Assembly (NCBI RefSeq): GCF_014202225.1
Contig: NZ_JACHGE010000001.1
Coordinates: 477,320 to 541,319, forward strand
Origin: Algibacter amylolyticus
GTDB lineage: Bacteria; Bacteroidota; Bacteroidia; Flavobacteriales; Flavobacteriaceae
Direction: 5' to 3'
DNA length: 64,000 bases
A model generated the notes under the pieces. That model searched no databases, was not told where the DNA came from, and saw only the letters and a list, made by a program, of their open reading frames with translations. Shown in pieces: positions 1 to 9,143 of the stretch. Made by a program: the position numbers and the translations under genes. Each line of letters begins with the position of its first letter. Position 1 is the first letter of the stretch.

Positions 1-759
1 TTTTAAACCTCTCAAAGAGGGTTCTGTTTTTAAAGTATAATTCTTTCGTTTTTTTTCAAGTTTTATTTCATTTTTTGAAAGTGTTGGCCACCAAGCAGAA
101 ATAGTTTTATTCCAATTTTTTAGTTCAATCTCCCAACATTTTTTGTCTTGGAGTGGATAAACTGAGGTGGTTATTCTTAAACGATTTTCTTTTTCTTTAT
201 CTGTCAAATCATTACCAAATCGGAATTTTCCATCTGTAGATATTTCAAAAAACAAAGCCCAATTATTGTCGCTTGGTAATTCTAGCCCTATTTCCTTTGC
301 CCATTTATATGATTCTATCTCATTTTGCTTAGATAAGAAGTAGTTTTCAATATCTTTAGTCAATGGTTCGTAGGCTGGATCTTTAATAAACCCCAGTATT
401 CGCCTAAATAGAAATAAATCATTGTGTTCTGTTTTAAGAAATTGATTTCCTAAATTTATAGGGAATTTCCTTGCCTCTTCTATATTAGATAACGCCAATA
501 AACATATGCTATACCAATAAGAAACTATATCAAACGGATATTTACTTTCTTCAGGATATTTGTAATCATCTAATACCTTTAGAACAAAGTTTACTAAAAA
601 AGCATTAGATGAAAAAGAAATCATTCGCTCAAATTCTTTTTTGTTTGTTGGAACGTGAATATAAGATTCTAGCCGTTTTGAAAATTTCAAAATTTCCTTT
701 TGCTCAGATTTTGAGAGATTTACTACACTTTCATTTATTTTGTTAATTAATTCACTCAT
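1..759 (-). CDS. Uncharacterised protein, C-terminus cut by window edge
   Basis: An uninterrupted frame runs from an ATG at 759 down to base 1 without a stop, so at least 253 codons are present and the C-terminus lies outside the window. The protein starts MSELINKINESVV. It is charged, has no signal peptide or membrane segment, and is rich in Trp and Phe in its second half (for example SYWYSI and SAWWPTL). I do not recognise the family. The helical first half followed by a more beta-like part rich in Trp, Lys and Asn would suit a cytosolic protein of an accessory region. It is separated from the next minus-strand gene by about 195 bp containing a 7-bp inverted repeat. Coding status is supported by frame length and codon use; function is unknown. 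Confidence 0.75.
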   Translation of the reverse strand, partial: MSELINKINESVVNLSKSEQKEILKFSKRLESYIHVPTNKKEFERMISFSSNAFLVNFVLKVLDDYKYPEESKYPFDIVSYWYSICLLALSNIEEARKFPINLGNQFLKTEHNDLFLFRRILGFIKDPAYEPLTKDIENYFLSKQNEIESYKWAKEIGLELPSDNNWALFFEISTDGKFRFGNDLTDKEKENRLRITTSVYPLQDKKCWEIELKNWNKTISAWWPTLSKNEIKLEKKRKNYTLKTEPSLRGLK

Positions 760-788
760 TATTTGTCAAAATTATTGCTAATATTTCG

Positions 789-821
789 CGGATATGAAAT
801 CGTTTTAATGTTTTATATCCG
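789..821. repeat. Small inverted repeat upstream of the edge gene
   Basis: CGGATAT at 789-795 is complementary to ATATCCG at 815-821 with a 19-bp loop. It lies in the 195-bp gap between two minus-strand genes and has no T-run, so it is not a standard terminator. It could be a protein-binding dyad or the end of a mobile cassette. Confidence 0.35.
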
Positions 822-954
822 ACGTTAAACGAAGTTGTAATTTTTTTCTGACAAAGTCAAGTGTATTTATTCCTATTGATTCAACAATTAATTAAACAAA
901 AAAAACAGCTTTAGTATTAACTAGAACTGTCTTTTCATTTATGTTATGTGTATT

Positions 955-1143
955 CTATTTATTGGATTCCAGTTGCTTTTCTAGCGCCTCGGCTTTATCC
1001 TTATACTTCTGCATAGCCTTTTTTAGTTGACCTATTTTTTTTACCAATTCGTCATCTTGTATGGCTAGGTAAGTTGTTTTACCCTTGGTTTCTGTTATTT
1101 TCGATTTGCCGCCACAGGTTGGGCAGCTAGCTACATTACTCAT
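955..1143 (-). CDS. Small zinc-ribbon/coiled-coil protein
   Basis: This 62-residue protein begins with a CPTCGG knuckle (Cys7 and Cys10) followed by a Lys/Glu/Gln-rich heptad-like helix (about residues 30-60) that should form a coiled coil. Only one CxxC pair is present, so metal binding would need dimerisation or may be absent. It begins one base after the stop of the MoaF-like gene upstream, so the two are probably cotranscribed. Small proteins of this layout are common in Bacteroidota, and I know of no assigned function. Its tight coupling to the neighbour and a sensible composition argue that it is real. Confidence 0.65.
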   Translation of the reverse strand: MSNVASCPTCGGKSKITETKGKTTYLAIQDDELVKKIGQLKKAMQKYKDKAEALEKQLESNK

Positions 1144-1144
1144 A

Positions 1145-1585
1145 TTAATTAGTTTTTAAATGATCTATAACTCCTGTTAAAAACACTGTTTTTAATGGTC
1201 TTTCGGGTTTGTTCTCATAACCTATTATTATAGAACTATGTACTACCATCTTTTCAAAATCGAAAACAATGGTTAAATAATCTTTAATACCTGTTTCGTG
1301 CCAATTAACGATATAAAGTTGGTCTCCAATTTTGCGCGAGCGGTAAGGAATATCTTTGTTGCCTCTTCCTTTTCCTGGGCCTAAAATCCACTTGTATTCG
1401 GCTTCTCCGTTGTTAAACTCCATGTGTATGGCTTTACCATCTTGATATTGGAAGTTTAAGGAATAGCCATCTAAAAGGTGTTCTGCTGTTCCAAACTCAA
1501 ATGTATTTGTTTCTGTGGTTTTGCTTTGTGCAAACCCTAAGCCAAAGGTTATAAGGCTTATTAAAGTTATAAGTTTCAGTTTCAT
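1145..1585 (-). CDS. Secreted MoaF-like (lipocalin-fold) protein
   Basis: A 146-residue protein with a clear signal peptide (MKLKLITLISLITFGLGFAQ). The mature part (about residues 30-140) contains segments such as TFEFGTAEHLLDGYSLNFQY and YIVNWHETG that resemble the MoaF-related, lipocalin-like domain found in many small bacterial proteins of unknown function. It should be a periplasmic single-domain beta-barrel, possibly binding a small hydrophobic ligand. It lies 11 bp downstream of the SnoaL-like gene and 1 bp upstream of the zinc-ribbon gene, suggesting one transcript. The family call is from pattern resemblance only; the ligand is not predictable. Confidence 0.6.
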   Translation of the reverse strand: MKLKLITLISLITFGLGFAQSKTTETNTFEFGTAEHLLDGYSLNFQYQDGKAIHMEFNNGEAEYKWILGPGKGRGNKDIPYRSRKIGDQLYIVNWHETGIKDYLTIVFDFEKMVVHSSIIIGYENKPERPLKTVFLTGVIDHLKTN

Positions 1586-1596
1586 TGTTGCTGTTT

Positions 1597-2460
1597 TTAA
1601 AAGTTAAACTTTCCGTTATCGTTTTTTCTATCTTCCTCCGGTAAAATGGTTTCAATAGTATCCCAATGTTCTGCAATTTTCCCGTTTTCTATTCTAAACA
1701 AATCGTAGAACGATGTTGGGTTTCCTGCAAATGTGCCTTCGCTAACCGATAATACAAAATTACCTTCTCCTAAAACAATGTGGTTTTTGGTAAACACCAT
1801 AGTAATACCTTGTTTTGCCATGTCTTCTAGGGCTTTTGCTAAACCAGAAACACCATCGGCAATCATGGTGTTGTGTTGTATGTAAGCGTCGCCATCAAAA
1901 TAGTTTGGCATTTTATCGAACTCGCCATTAATTAAAACGGTATTAACAAAATCTTTTACCAAGGCTTTGTTTTGTTCGGTTTTATCTAAATCTGTAATTG
2001 TTACAATGCCATCTGTTTGGGTTCTTCCGCTTGGGTTTGCTGCTGCCAAATCAGAAAAGTTATCCCAATGTTCTGTAATTAGGCCATTTTCAAACTTAAA
2101 AATATCGAACCCTACTTTTGGTCCAAAAAAGTCGTATTCTGTGTGTGTAATAGCATAATCGCCATCTTGAAATGCACGCACTACATTGGCTTTAAAACCG
2201 CCTTCGGGTGCGTGTTGTAATACTTCGCCAAAACCCTTTAATCCTTCTGCTACGGCAAGATTATGTTGTGTATAATTAGTTGGGTTAATGTGTGCAATAG
2301 CCGATTGATCTCCGGTTTCTAAACTAGAAATTAACGCTACGGCTTTGTCTTTGTTTGATAATGCTGTTGTTGTTTCCATGTTATCTAAATTAGTATTGTT
2401 TTGTGAGTCGCAAGCGGTCATTATAAGAACGAGTGCAACGGTTGTGATTATTTGTTTCAT
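1597..2460 (-). CDS. Lipoprotein with two SnoaL-like (NTF2-fold) domains
   Basis: 287 residues with a lipoprotein signal (MKQIITTVALVLIMTACDSQ; the Cys follows a hydrophobic stretch). Two SnoaL-like domains follow in tandem, about residues 35-155 and 160-280. Each contains the family-typical DGDYAITHTEYDFFG-like strand and a segment ending EHWD (EHWDNFSD in the first, EHWDTIET in the second). SnoaL-like proteins are small cone-shaped folds used by polyketide cyclases and many uncharacterised enzymes. Predicted SnoaL lipoproteins are frequent in Bacteroidota. The gene is 91 bp downstream of the AraC regulator gene on the same strand, so it may be the target of that regulator. Substrate unknown. 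Confidence 0.8.
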   Translation of the reverse strand: MKQIITTVALVLIMTACDSQNNTNLDNMETTTALSNKDKAVALISSLETGDQSAIAHINPTNYTQHNLAVAEGLKGFGEVLQHAPEGGFKANVVRAFQDGDYAITHTEYDFFGPKVGFDIFKFENGLITEHWDNFSDLAAANPSGRTQTDGIVTITDLDKTEQNKALVKDFVNTVLINGEFDKMPNYFDGDAYIQHNTMIADGVSGLAKALEDMAKQGITMVFTKNHIVLGEGNFVLSVSEGTFAGNPTSFYDLFRIENGKIAEHWDTIETILPEEDRKNDNGKFNF

Positions 2461-2551
2461 TGTCTTTGTTTTTAATTATGGTACAAAGATGATGCAACTA
2501 CAAGCTTTAGAAAAGATAAAAACGAGAGTTAAAATGGTTAAAGTGGAACCA

Positions 2552-3433
2552 TTAATCTTCTTGAAGTGATTTTACAAAGGCTTTTGGGGTTAAACCTGTA
2601 TTTTTTTTGAAATATTTGGTGAAATTTGTTGGGTCTTCAAAGCCCAAACTATAGGCTAATTGAGCACTGGTTATTTTAGTGTTTATTAAACTGCGTTTGG
2701 CTTGCAGTATTACAAAATCGTCAATAACGTTTTTGGCAGTTTTGTTTACCAGTTCCTTACAGATTTTATTTAGGTGTTTGTAGGTTATGGCTAATTCTTT
2801 GGCATAATACCTTGCGCTTCTGCTTTTGGTTAGGTTTTTTGCGATTAGCGAAATAAAATTTTGATAAATAGCCACTTTTGAGGTGTCTGATATATGAAAG
2901 GTTTGCTTTTGTTTTAAATTTTCGGCTTTCGATATTAAAATGGTTAAAAGCGAATTGACAATATTTTTATGATTAAAGGTGCTAGAATTTTTATACTCTG
3001 TACATAACAGGTTAAAATAGGTTGTAAACTCTGAGTTTTGAGGAATTTGAAGAATTGGCGAAAACAGCTCTGGATTAAAAAGTCTAAACACAAAATCGTC
3101 TGCTAAATTGGTAAAGCTATTTACAAAATAGGCTTCGGTAAAAATGATGCAATAGCCTTTTAAACGGTCTGAAAACTCGAAAGCATTAACTTGGTCTTTT
3201 GTTAAATAAATCAAGCTGTTTTGTTGTACCGGAAACCAGTTAAAATCTACAAAGTGTCTCCCAGAACCTTCGGTAAAAAAAATAAGGTTATAAAATTTTA
3301 GCTGATGCGGTAATTCTGGATCATGATTATGTTCGTTTTTACTCTTAGCAATGTCTTCAATAGGCACAATTTCGAAACCAAAATTATTGGTTGTTGCAGG
3401 GTTAAATGTAATTTGAGGAATATCTTTTGTCAT
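2552..3433 (-). CDS. AraC-family transcriptional regulator
   Basis: 293 residues. The N-terminal half (about 1-160) looks like a cupin-type sensing domain, with IFFTEGSGRHFVDFNW near residue 52. The C-terminal part (about 190-290) carries the two helix-turn-helix motifs of the AraC family, including ELAITYKHLNKICKELV and the conserved SLGFEDPTNFTKYFKKNTG signature close to the C-terminus. It should be a DNA-binding activator acting in the cytoplasm. It lies upstream of, and on the same strand as, the SnoaL lipoprotein and MoaF-like genes, which are plausible targets. The effector is unknown. Confidence 0.92.
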   Translation of the reverse strand: MTKDIPQITFNPATTNNFGFEIVPIEDIAKSKNEHNHDPELPHQLKFYNLIFFTEGSGRHFVDFNWFPVQQNSLIYLTKDQVNAFEFSDRLKGYCIIFTEAYFVNSFTNLADDFVFRLFNPELFSPILQIPQNSEFTTYFNLLCTEYKNSSTFNHKNIVNSLLTILISKAENLKQKQTFHISDTSKVAIYQNFISLIAKNLTKSRSARYYAKELAITYKHLNKICKELVNKTAKNVIDDFVILQAKRSLINTKITSAQLAYSLGFEDPTNFTKYFKKNTGLTPKAFVKSLQED

Positions 3434-3595
3434 GTTACCTACAATATGCTACGTTTAAAAAGGCATTAATACCAATGCGAGTTCTGCTTTTTTGCTGTTT
3501 TTGCTAAGCGTGGCACGAAGTTATCTTTTATTTGGGTAAAAATCAAGTGCGTCAATACATCTATTTTAAACTTAACGCCTAAACCTAGTTTGCAG

Positions 3596-3659
3596 CCCGC
3601 GTTAAGGATTTGTGGGCATGTTTGAGCTTCTTAACATTGGGAGGTAGCGCGTAGTGAAA
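3596..3659 (+). repeat. Degenerate copy of the GCGTTA...AACGC intergenic repeat
   Basis: The 264-bp gap 3434-3697 holds a decayed relative of the repeat at 50581-50676. Shared landmarks in the same order are CCCGCGTTA, GGATT, the TGTTTGA block and AGTGAAA. The 3' half with the AACGCCC end is missing. The rest of the gap shows nothing I can assign. Confidence 0.5.
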
Positions 3660-3697
3660 TATTTTTTACTGCTACTATTTTGAAAATTAAGACCTTT

Positions 3698-4204
3698 CTA
3701 TTTTTGGGCAACATCGCTTAATATAATCGGGTCGATATTAGTTCCGTTTGAGCTATGTAGAACTGAAATATCGCCTGTACTCTCAAATATTACAGCTTGC
3801 ACTTCTGAAAGCTGATGGACATTGGCTTCTCTTAATTTTGCCATTAAATCACTTATGTCCACATTGCAATTTTTTAGGTTTTCATAATATATTTCTCCAT
3901 CCTTCATGAGCATTTGCGGTTTGTTTGTAAATAGATTTTTAAATAAATCTATTTTTCTTACTAAAAAGGCAAAGAGTGTTTGAAACCCAATGATACATAC
4001 TAATGCCAGTGCTCCTTTAAGTATGCTCTGGTCTTTGTTTATTATAATTGATGCTAAAATAGAACCTACGGCTATTGTGGATGCAAAATCGAAGCTCGAC
4101 ATTTTTGCAAATGTTCTTAAACCAAAAATTCTTGTTATAACTATGGTTATTGAAAAAATTGTAAAAACTGAAATAATAACTAATAAAGCCGTGTCTAATT
4201 GCAT
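3698..4204 (-). CDS. DUF421 (YetF-like) membrane protein
   Basis: 168 residues with three hydrophobic segments in the first 90 residues (about 5-25, 38-58, 62-82) and a soluble C-terminal domain. TRIFGLRTFAKMSSFDFA and a following LMKDGEIYYENLKN segment are characteristic of the DUF421/YetF family of cytoplasmic-membrane proteins. No biochemical role is firmly established for the family; some members are linked to stress or sporulation. The C-terminal part is at the short end for the family. It stands alone, with a 226-bp gap to ppc on the same strand. Confidence 0.85.
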   Translation of the reverse strand: MQLDTALLVIISVFTIFSITIVITRIFGLRTFAKMSSFDFASTIAVGSILASIIINKDQSILKGALALVCIIGFQTLFAFLVRKIDLFKNLFTNKPQMLMKDGEIYYENLKNCNVDISDLMAKLREANVHQLSEVQAVIFESTGDISVLHSSNGTNIDPIILSDVAQK

Positions 4205-4370
4205 AGGGTTTAGGTTGTAAAGTTCATATAAATGTAGCCAATAATATTTGGAATAGCTATGGGGTTTTCTGTTTTAATCTATTGAGGTGCTTATAAAGCC
4301 CTAGTGTTTTAGGTAATCTGCTAGCCAGAAGGTAAGTCAGCCTGCTTTTAATACTTGGAATTTAGGGTAT

Positions 4371-4400
4371 AAAAATAGCCTCCGTTTTTATAACGAAGGC
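4371..4400 (-). terminator. Rho-independent terminator of ppc
   Basis: On the minus strand, a nine-pair stem with one mismatch (GCCTTCGTT against AACGGAGGC, plus-strand 4378-4400) is followed by a T-rich tail, 31-60 bp after the ppc stop. Confidence 0.8.
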
Positions 4401-4430
4401 TTTGGTTTTAATCTATAATGTAAAGCTTTT

Positions 4431-7028
4431 TTAAGCTGAATTTCTACTGGCGTTAATATTACCAAATAATGATCGTGTTACGATTTTCTCGTAAATTAAC
4501 TTGTCTGGATCATCGGCAGCTACACCGGCTTTTTCTAACTCTTGAAGCTTTTTAAGCGCAAACTGTTGTATGGTAAGTAATGGTAATACAATAGATTCTC
4601 TAACTTGTATAGAGGCTCTTCCCGAAGGTTCGTTTTCCATTAACTCGCTATAACCTGTAAGTTTTAATAATAGGCGTTTGGTAGTTAAATATTCCTCATG
4701 AATAATGTTCCAGAAACCTCCAAACTCTTCGTCTTTAGACATGTATTTTGTTAAATCGAAGAATGACTTGGTTAAAGACATCATACTGTTTTCTAACAAT
4801 GTTCTGAAGAATTTAGAGTTGTGATATAGTTGTTCTACTTTATCGAACTCTCCATTTTCTTCGTATTTTTTAAGTGCTGTACCAACACCGTAAAAACCTG
4901 GAACGTTTTGTTTTAATTGACTCCAAGACCCTACAAAAGGAATGGCTCTTAAATCTGAAAACACCAACTTATCTGATGTGCCACGTTTTGATGGTCTACT
5001 ACCAATGTTTGTTTTAGCATAGAATTTTAGAGTACTCATGCGCTCTAAATACGGTATAAACATTGGGTGACCTTTAAAGTCTTTGTAGGTTGTATAACTT
5101 GTTTCTGCTAAATCTGTCATAACCGCTCTATCGGCATCGGACATTTTATTTTTAGCGCCATCAATTCTGTTTTTAATACCAGAACTTATAAGTTGCTCTA
5201 AGTTAAATTGAGCAGAATCTAAGGTTCCGAAATTAGAACTAATAGTTTGCCCTTGAATGGTAAGTTGTACTTCTTTATCTTCAATTGTTGGTCCTAAAGA
5301 TGAGTAGAACTGATGTGTTTTTCCACCACCACGTGCAGGAGGTCCACCACGACCATCGAAAAATATGGCAGTAACATCGTATTTTCTAGACATTTCGGTT
5401 AGCAACTCTTTGGCTTTGTAAATACCCCAGTTGGCCATTAAATAACCACCATCTTTTGTACCATCAGAGAAACCTAACATAATGTGTTGTTTACTTCCTC
5501 TGGCTCTAAGATGTGCCATGTATTCTGGGTTAGTATACAATTGCTCCATAACTCCAGGTGCATTTTCTAAATCTGGAATAGTTTCAAAAAGTGGAGCAAC
5601 ATCTACTGTTAATTGATCTTTAAAAGCAACCATTCTTAACATAGCAAATAATTGCATAACGTTAAGTGCTGTTTGGTTGTTACTAATAATGTATCGGTTT
5701 GCACCGCGCTCGCCATTACTTTTTTGAATGTCTTTAATTATGGCAATGGTTTTTAGTGTATTGCAAACCATTTCATCTTCAAAGGCATCTAAGCTCGAAA
5801 CATCGTCAGTAGCTTTCGATAGGATTTGAATTTGTTCGCTTTCCGATAAATCATGATAATTAGCTGGGAAAGAAGATGTTCCTGTTGCAATTAAACTATC
5901 AATAACGGTAGTGAATACATTATGGTGAATTCTACTATCTTGTCTAATATCTAAGGATGCAAAACTGTATCCAAAAAGATGAACTCTATTAATTAGGTTG
6001 TTAAGATCGCTAACATATAATGATTGATGTTCTTGCGTAATAACGTCTCTAATACTTAGTAATTCTTTTATGAAATCTTTTGAAGACATGATATCTTCAT
6101 TGTCTCCATTTTGGTTAGTACTGTAGTTGTAAAATAAAGTTTCTAAACTTATAATACGCTCCTCGACACCTCTAAAAGTTAGTTTCTTTCTTAAGTCTCT
6201 TAAGTCTTCATAATATTTTTTATGAATAGACTGTTTCAGTTTTTTAGCAACTTTTAATGTTGTATCTGGTTTTACAAATGGGTTACCATCTCTATCTCCA
6301 CCTGGCCAGAAGCCAATGTTTACAATTTCGTTATGGCGTTTACCATCATCATAAATACTAGTTTGAATGTAGTTGTAAATCGATCCAAAGGTCTTGTAAA
6401 ATACGTTTTCTAAATACCAAATTAAACTTTTAGCCTCATCGTAAGGTGTTGGTTTTTGGTGTTTAAAAAATGGTGTTTTTCCTAATTGTCCAAATAAGTT
6501 ATTTATTTCGGACAAATCATTTTCTTTTATCGCTTTAGTTAAGTTTGTAATAATACCTAAAACCGACCCTGGGTAAAATTGTGTAGGGTGGGCAGTTAAT
6601 ACGATTCTTACTTTAAACTCTTCTAAATATTTTTGTAACTCCTCAAGATTACCTTCGGCAGCTGCAGTACCTTTCAAGTTTCTTAAAGTACCCACACCTT
6701 CCATGTTATTTACAATCGGGAAAGCGGCATCTTCAATAGCATCAAATAAAACGACTTGGCGTTCTATGTATTGAATAAACCTGAATAATAAGTTTATTTG
6801 ACTTTCTTTATTTCGACGTGCCTGGTATTTTTCAAAAAAAGTTTCAACTATTGTGGTTGGATTATCACCTTGTTTAAATCCATTTTCGCAAGTTTCATGA
6901 AACAAAGGAAGTAAAACCCCTGTTTTAGTAACTGCATCAAAAGGCAAGGTCATGAATATACTATTGTATATCTGATATTTTGATAAAACACTTTGGTTGA
7001 ATCTAGTTAATTTTGGCTCTACGGACAT
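4431..7028 (-). CDS. ppc: Phosphoenolpyruvate carboxylase
   Basis: 865 residues, close to the normal length for the family. It catalyses PEP plus bicarbonate to oxaloacetate and phosphate, an anaplerotic step feeding the citric acid cycle in the cytoplasm. Visible signatures are LTAHPTQ with the catalytic His147, GGDRDGNP at 243-250, DIRQDSRIHH near 360-369, GFSDGTKDGG near 519-528 and the mobile-loop FFDGRGGPPARGGG at 556-569. The C-terminus ends in NINASRNSA rather than the enterobacterial RNTG tail, as is usual for this bacteroidete branch. The gene is monocistronic, with a terminator directly behind it and a 260-bp gap shared with the divergent gene at 7313. Confidence 0.98.
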   Translation of the reverse strand: MSVEPKLTRFNQSVLSKYQIYNSIFMTLPFDAVTKTGVLLPLFHETCENGFKQGDNPTTIVETFFEKYQARRNKESQINLLFRFIQYIERQVVLFDAIEDAAFPIVNNMEGVGTLRNLKGTAAAEGNLEELQKYLEEFKVRIVLTAHPTQFYPGSVLGIITNLTKAIKENDLSEINNLFGQLGKTPFFKHQKPTPYDEAKSLIWYLENVFYKTFGSIYNYIQTSIYDDGKRHNEIVNIGFWPGGDRDGNPFVKPDTTLKVAKKLKQSIHKKYYEDLRDLRKKLTFRGVEERIISLETLFYNYSTNQNGDNEDIMSSKDFIKELLSIRDVITQEHQSLYVSDLNNLINRVHLFGYSFASLDIRQDSRIHHNVFTTVIDSLIATGTSSFPANYHDLSESEQIQILSKATDDVSSLDAFEDEMVCNTLKTIAIIKDIQKSNGERGANRYIISNNQTALNVMQLFAMLRMVAFKDQLTVDVAPLFETIPDLENAPGVMEQLYTNPEYMAHLRARGSKQHIMLGFSDGTKDGGYLMANWGIYKAKELLTEMSRKYDVTAIFFDGRGGPPARGGGKTHQFYSSLGPTIEDKEVQLTIQGQTISSNFGTLDSAQFNLEQLISSGIKNRIDGAKNKMSDADRAVMTDLAETSYTTYKDFKGHPMFIPYLERMSTLKFYAKTNIGSRPSKRGTSDKLVFSDLRAIPFVGSWSQLKQNVPGFYGVGTALKKYEENGEFDKVEQLYHNSKFFRTLLENSMMSLTKSFFDLTKYMSKDEEFGGFWNIIHEEYLTTKRLLLKLTGYSELMENEPSGRASIQVRESIVLPLLTIQQFALKKLQELEKAGVAADDPDKLIYEKIVTRSLFGNINASRNSA

Positions 7029-7247
7029 ATTTCTTCTTTAGTAATTTTCGCTATAAAAATACTAAAGGTTTGGTGAACCACCCAGATGATTCTAAGTTTT
7101 GTCAATTATTCCCGATTCGCGATTTCTAATTATGAATAATTAAATAAAATAAGGGATTAGCCCGAATTTTTTTAATTCATACAGCCTAGTTTAGGACAAA
7201 AGAGCGATCTTAAAATTAAATTGTATGAAATTGATGTGGTTTAAAGC

Positions 7248-7291
7248 ATGACATAAGTCATATTCCTAGATGAGTCGCTTCTATACCTTTG
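7248..7291 (+). promoter_or_regulatory. CRP/FNR-like dyad plus TAnnTTTG promoter of the 7313 gene
   Basis: A perfect dyad ATGACATAAGTCAT (7248-7261) matches the half-site geometry of CRP/FNR-family regulators (GAC-N4-GTC). TACCTTTG at 7284-7291 is a -7 box of the Bacteroidota type. With transcription starting about 6 bp after the box (near 7297), the dyad would be centred about 42 bp upstream, the class II activator position. No clear TTG -33 element is present, as expected for an activator-dependent promoter. Confidence 0.6.
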
Positions 7292-7312
7292 TTGATTAAT
7301 TATAAAGTAATT

Positions 7313-9118
7313 ATGAAAAAAACACATTCATTTCATATTCCTGTAATGGGCATTGGGTTTACAATAGATACACCATTAAAAGTAGCACAATACGGTATGG
7401 ATTCTGTAATTTCTTTGGTAGATGATATTTTACTAGAGAAATTAAGAAAAATGTACAGTGATAAATTTGAGGTTTCTTATCATGAGATTACAGATAAAAT
7501 TGAAGATTTCAGAGCAAAGCGAATTACAGCTTACCTTAATTTAATTAGTGATTTGGCTGAGCAAAAATTTGAATCGCTAAAAACCATGGCATCAGAGAAA
7601 AGCGATGCATTACTAGCTTACGTAAATATGCTCCCGGATACCTCTAAAGCAAAGCAAGAATTTAAGAAACTAACCTCAAATGGTTTTAATGCTTCTGAAA
7701 TTAAAAAATGGGCGAGCATAAAATTACAAATGGGTAGTATTGATGTAAATATAATGACCAAGGTGGATAAGGATAATTACATTAAAAACGAAAAGCTTGA
7801 GGTTAAGTATAACGATGCGCATGCAGCTTTACGTGGTTTTGCTAATAGTAAATTAAGTTCTTCGGTAGTGCTATCGGCAGGAATGAATCCTAGATTATTT
7901 GCTTATATGGCTCAGTTTAATGATTTTTTTCCGGATAAAAACGGCCAGTTAAAAAAACGCATTATTTTAAAAGTAAGTGATTATAGATCGGCATTAATAC
8001 AAGGTAAATTTTTAGCCAAAAAAGGCTTGTGGGTTTCGGAGTATAGAATTGAATCTGGCTTAAATTGTGGCGGACATGCCTTTGCAACCGATGGGTATTT
8101 GTTAGGTCCTGTTTTATCTGAATTTAAAGTAAAACGTAAGGAATTACAAGACACTATTGAAGCCGTATGGCATCAAGAATTAATAAATACTAACCGCACA
8201 ATTCCCGAAAAACGAGCAACCTTTAAGGTTTCCGCGCAAGGTGGTGTAGGAACTGATGAAGAACATACTTTTTTACTTAACCATTACAATTTAGATTCTG
8301 TAGGTTGGGGAAGTCCGTTTTTACTAGTTCCAGAAGCTACGACTGTAGATAGTGAAACATTAAATAAATTAGCTAAAGCGAAAGAGGAAGACTTGTATTT
8401 AAGCGATATTTCGCCGCTTGGTGTTCCTTTTAATAATTTAAAAAACAACACTAAAGATTTAGAGAAGCAAGCTTTAATAAACAAAGGCAGACCAGGAAGT
8501 TCTTGTCCTAAAAAGTTTGTGGCCTTGAATAATGAGTTTAAGGATAAAGGTATGTGTACAGCCTCTAGAGAATATCAATTTAATAAAATTAAAAATTTAG
8601 AAAAGCAAAATTTACTACAGGCAGATCACTTAAAACAATACAACAAAATTATCGAGAAATCTTGTACATGTGTAGGTTTAGGCACTTCTGCTTTGTTGGC
8701 ATATAATTTAGATACTAAGGTTGAAGGTAATGGTGTCTCTATATGTCCAGGGCCTAATATGGCGTATTATGATAAAACCATGAGCCTTGAAAATATTACT
8801 GATCATATATACGGCAGAGCGAATATGGTTTCGCGTAGCGACAGACCTAATTTGTTTATTAAAGAGTTGGATATTTATATTGATTATTTAAAGAATAAGA
8901 TGGAAGATGCTAAATCGTCAATGAGTAAAAAGGAAGAGAAGTATTTAAAAACGTTTTCTGAGAATTTGAAAGCAGGTATATTATACTATCAAGATTTATT
9001 TCAAAACGTAAAACATAGTTTTGAAGATATTAGACTAACGGTTTTGAAAAATTTAGAAAATAGCGAGCTTATTCTTAACAAAATTTGCTTTGAGATAACG
9101 GAACTGCAAGTAAAATAA
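7313..9118 (+). CDS. Cys-rich TIM-barrel-like protein, nitronate monooxygenase/glutamate synthase-like
   Basis: 601 residues from the ATG at 7313. An in-frame TTG 24 bp upstream lies inside the -7 box and was rejected as start. The N-terminus (IPVMGIGFTIDTPLKVAQYG, about 9-28) resembles the first strand and phosphate-site region of FMN-dependent TIM barrels such as nitronate monooxygenase. GLNCGGHAFATDG (249-261) and GGVGTDEEHTFLL (310-322), followed by VGWGSPFLLVPEA, resemble the later barrel strands of that fold. Cysteines at about 252, 398, 415, 451, 453 and 478 are grouped after the barrel and could hold an Fe-S cluster. An ATPase- or coiled-coil-like insertion fills 40-140. I recognise it as a conserved Bacteroidota protein without known function; flavin and cluster binding are inference. 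The FNR-like dyad upstream suits a redox role. Confidence 0.7.
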   Translation: MKKTHSFHIPVMGIGFTIDTPLKVAQYGMDSVISLVDDILLEKLRKMYSDKFEVSYHEITDKIEDFRAKRITAYLNLISDLAEQKFESLKTMASEKSDALLAYVNMLPDTSKAKQEFKKLTSNGFNASEIKKWASIKLQMGSIDVNIMTKVDKDNYIKNEKLEVKYNDAHAALRGFANSKLSSSVVLSAGMNPRLFAYMAQFNDFFPDKNGQLKKRIILKVSDYRSALIQGKFLAKKGLWVSEYRIESGLNCGGHAFATDGYLLGPVLSEFKVKRKELQDTIEAVWHQELINTNRTIPEKRATFKVSAQGGVGTDEEHTFLLNHYNLDSVGWGSPFLLVPEATTVDSETLNKLAKAKEEDLYLSDISPLGVPFNNLKNNTKDLEKQALINKGRPGSSCPKKFVALNNEFKDKGMCTASREYQFNKIKNLEKQNLLQADHLKQYNKIIEKSCTCVGLGTSALLAYNLDTKVEGNGVSICPGPNMAYYDKTMSLENITDHIYGRANMVSRSDRPNLFIKELDIYIDYLKNKMEDAKSSMSKKEEKYLKTFSENLKAGILYYQDLFQNVKHSFEDIRLTVLKNLENSELILNKICFEITELQVK

Positions 9119-9143
9119 GTAGTGTTGTTAGGGCGTTTTGCGC

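Noticed and set aside
760-954. Integron attC-like site (hairpin plus GTTAAAC core)
   Set aside because: Only one core-like heptamer, no second matching core on the other side, no integrase seen.
7289-7312. TTG codon as the start of the TIM-barrel-like protein
   Set aside because: It overlaps the TACCTTTG promoter box; the ATG at 7313 gives a plausible leader of about 16 nt.
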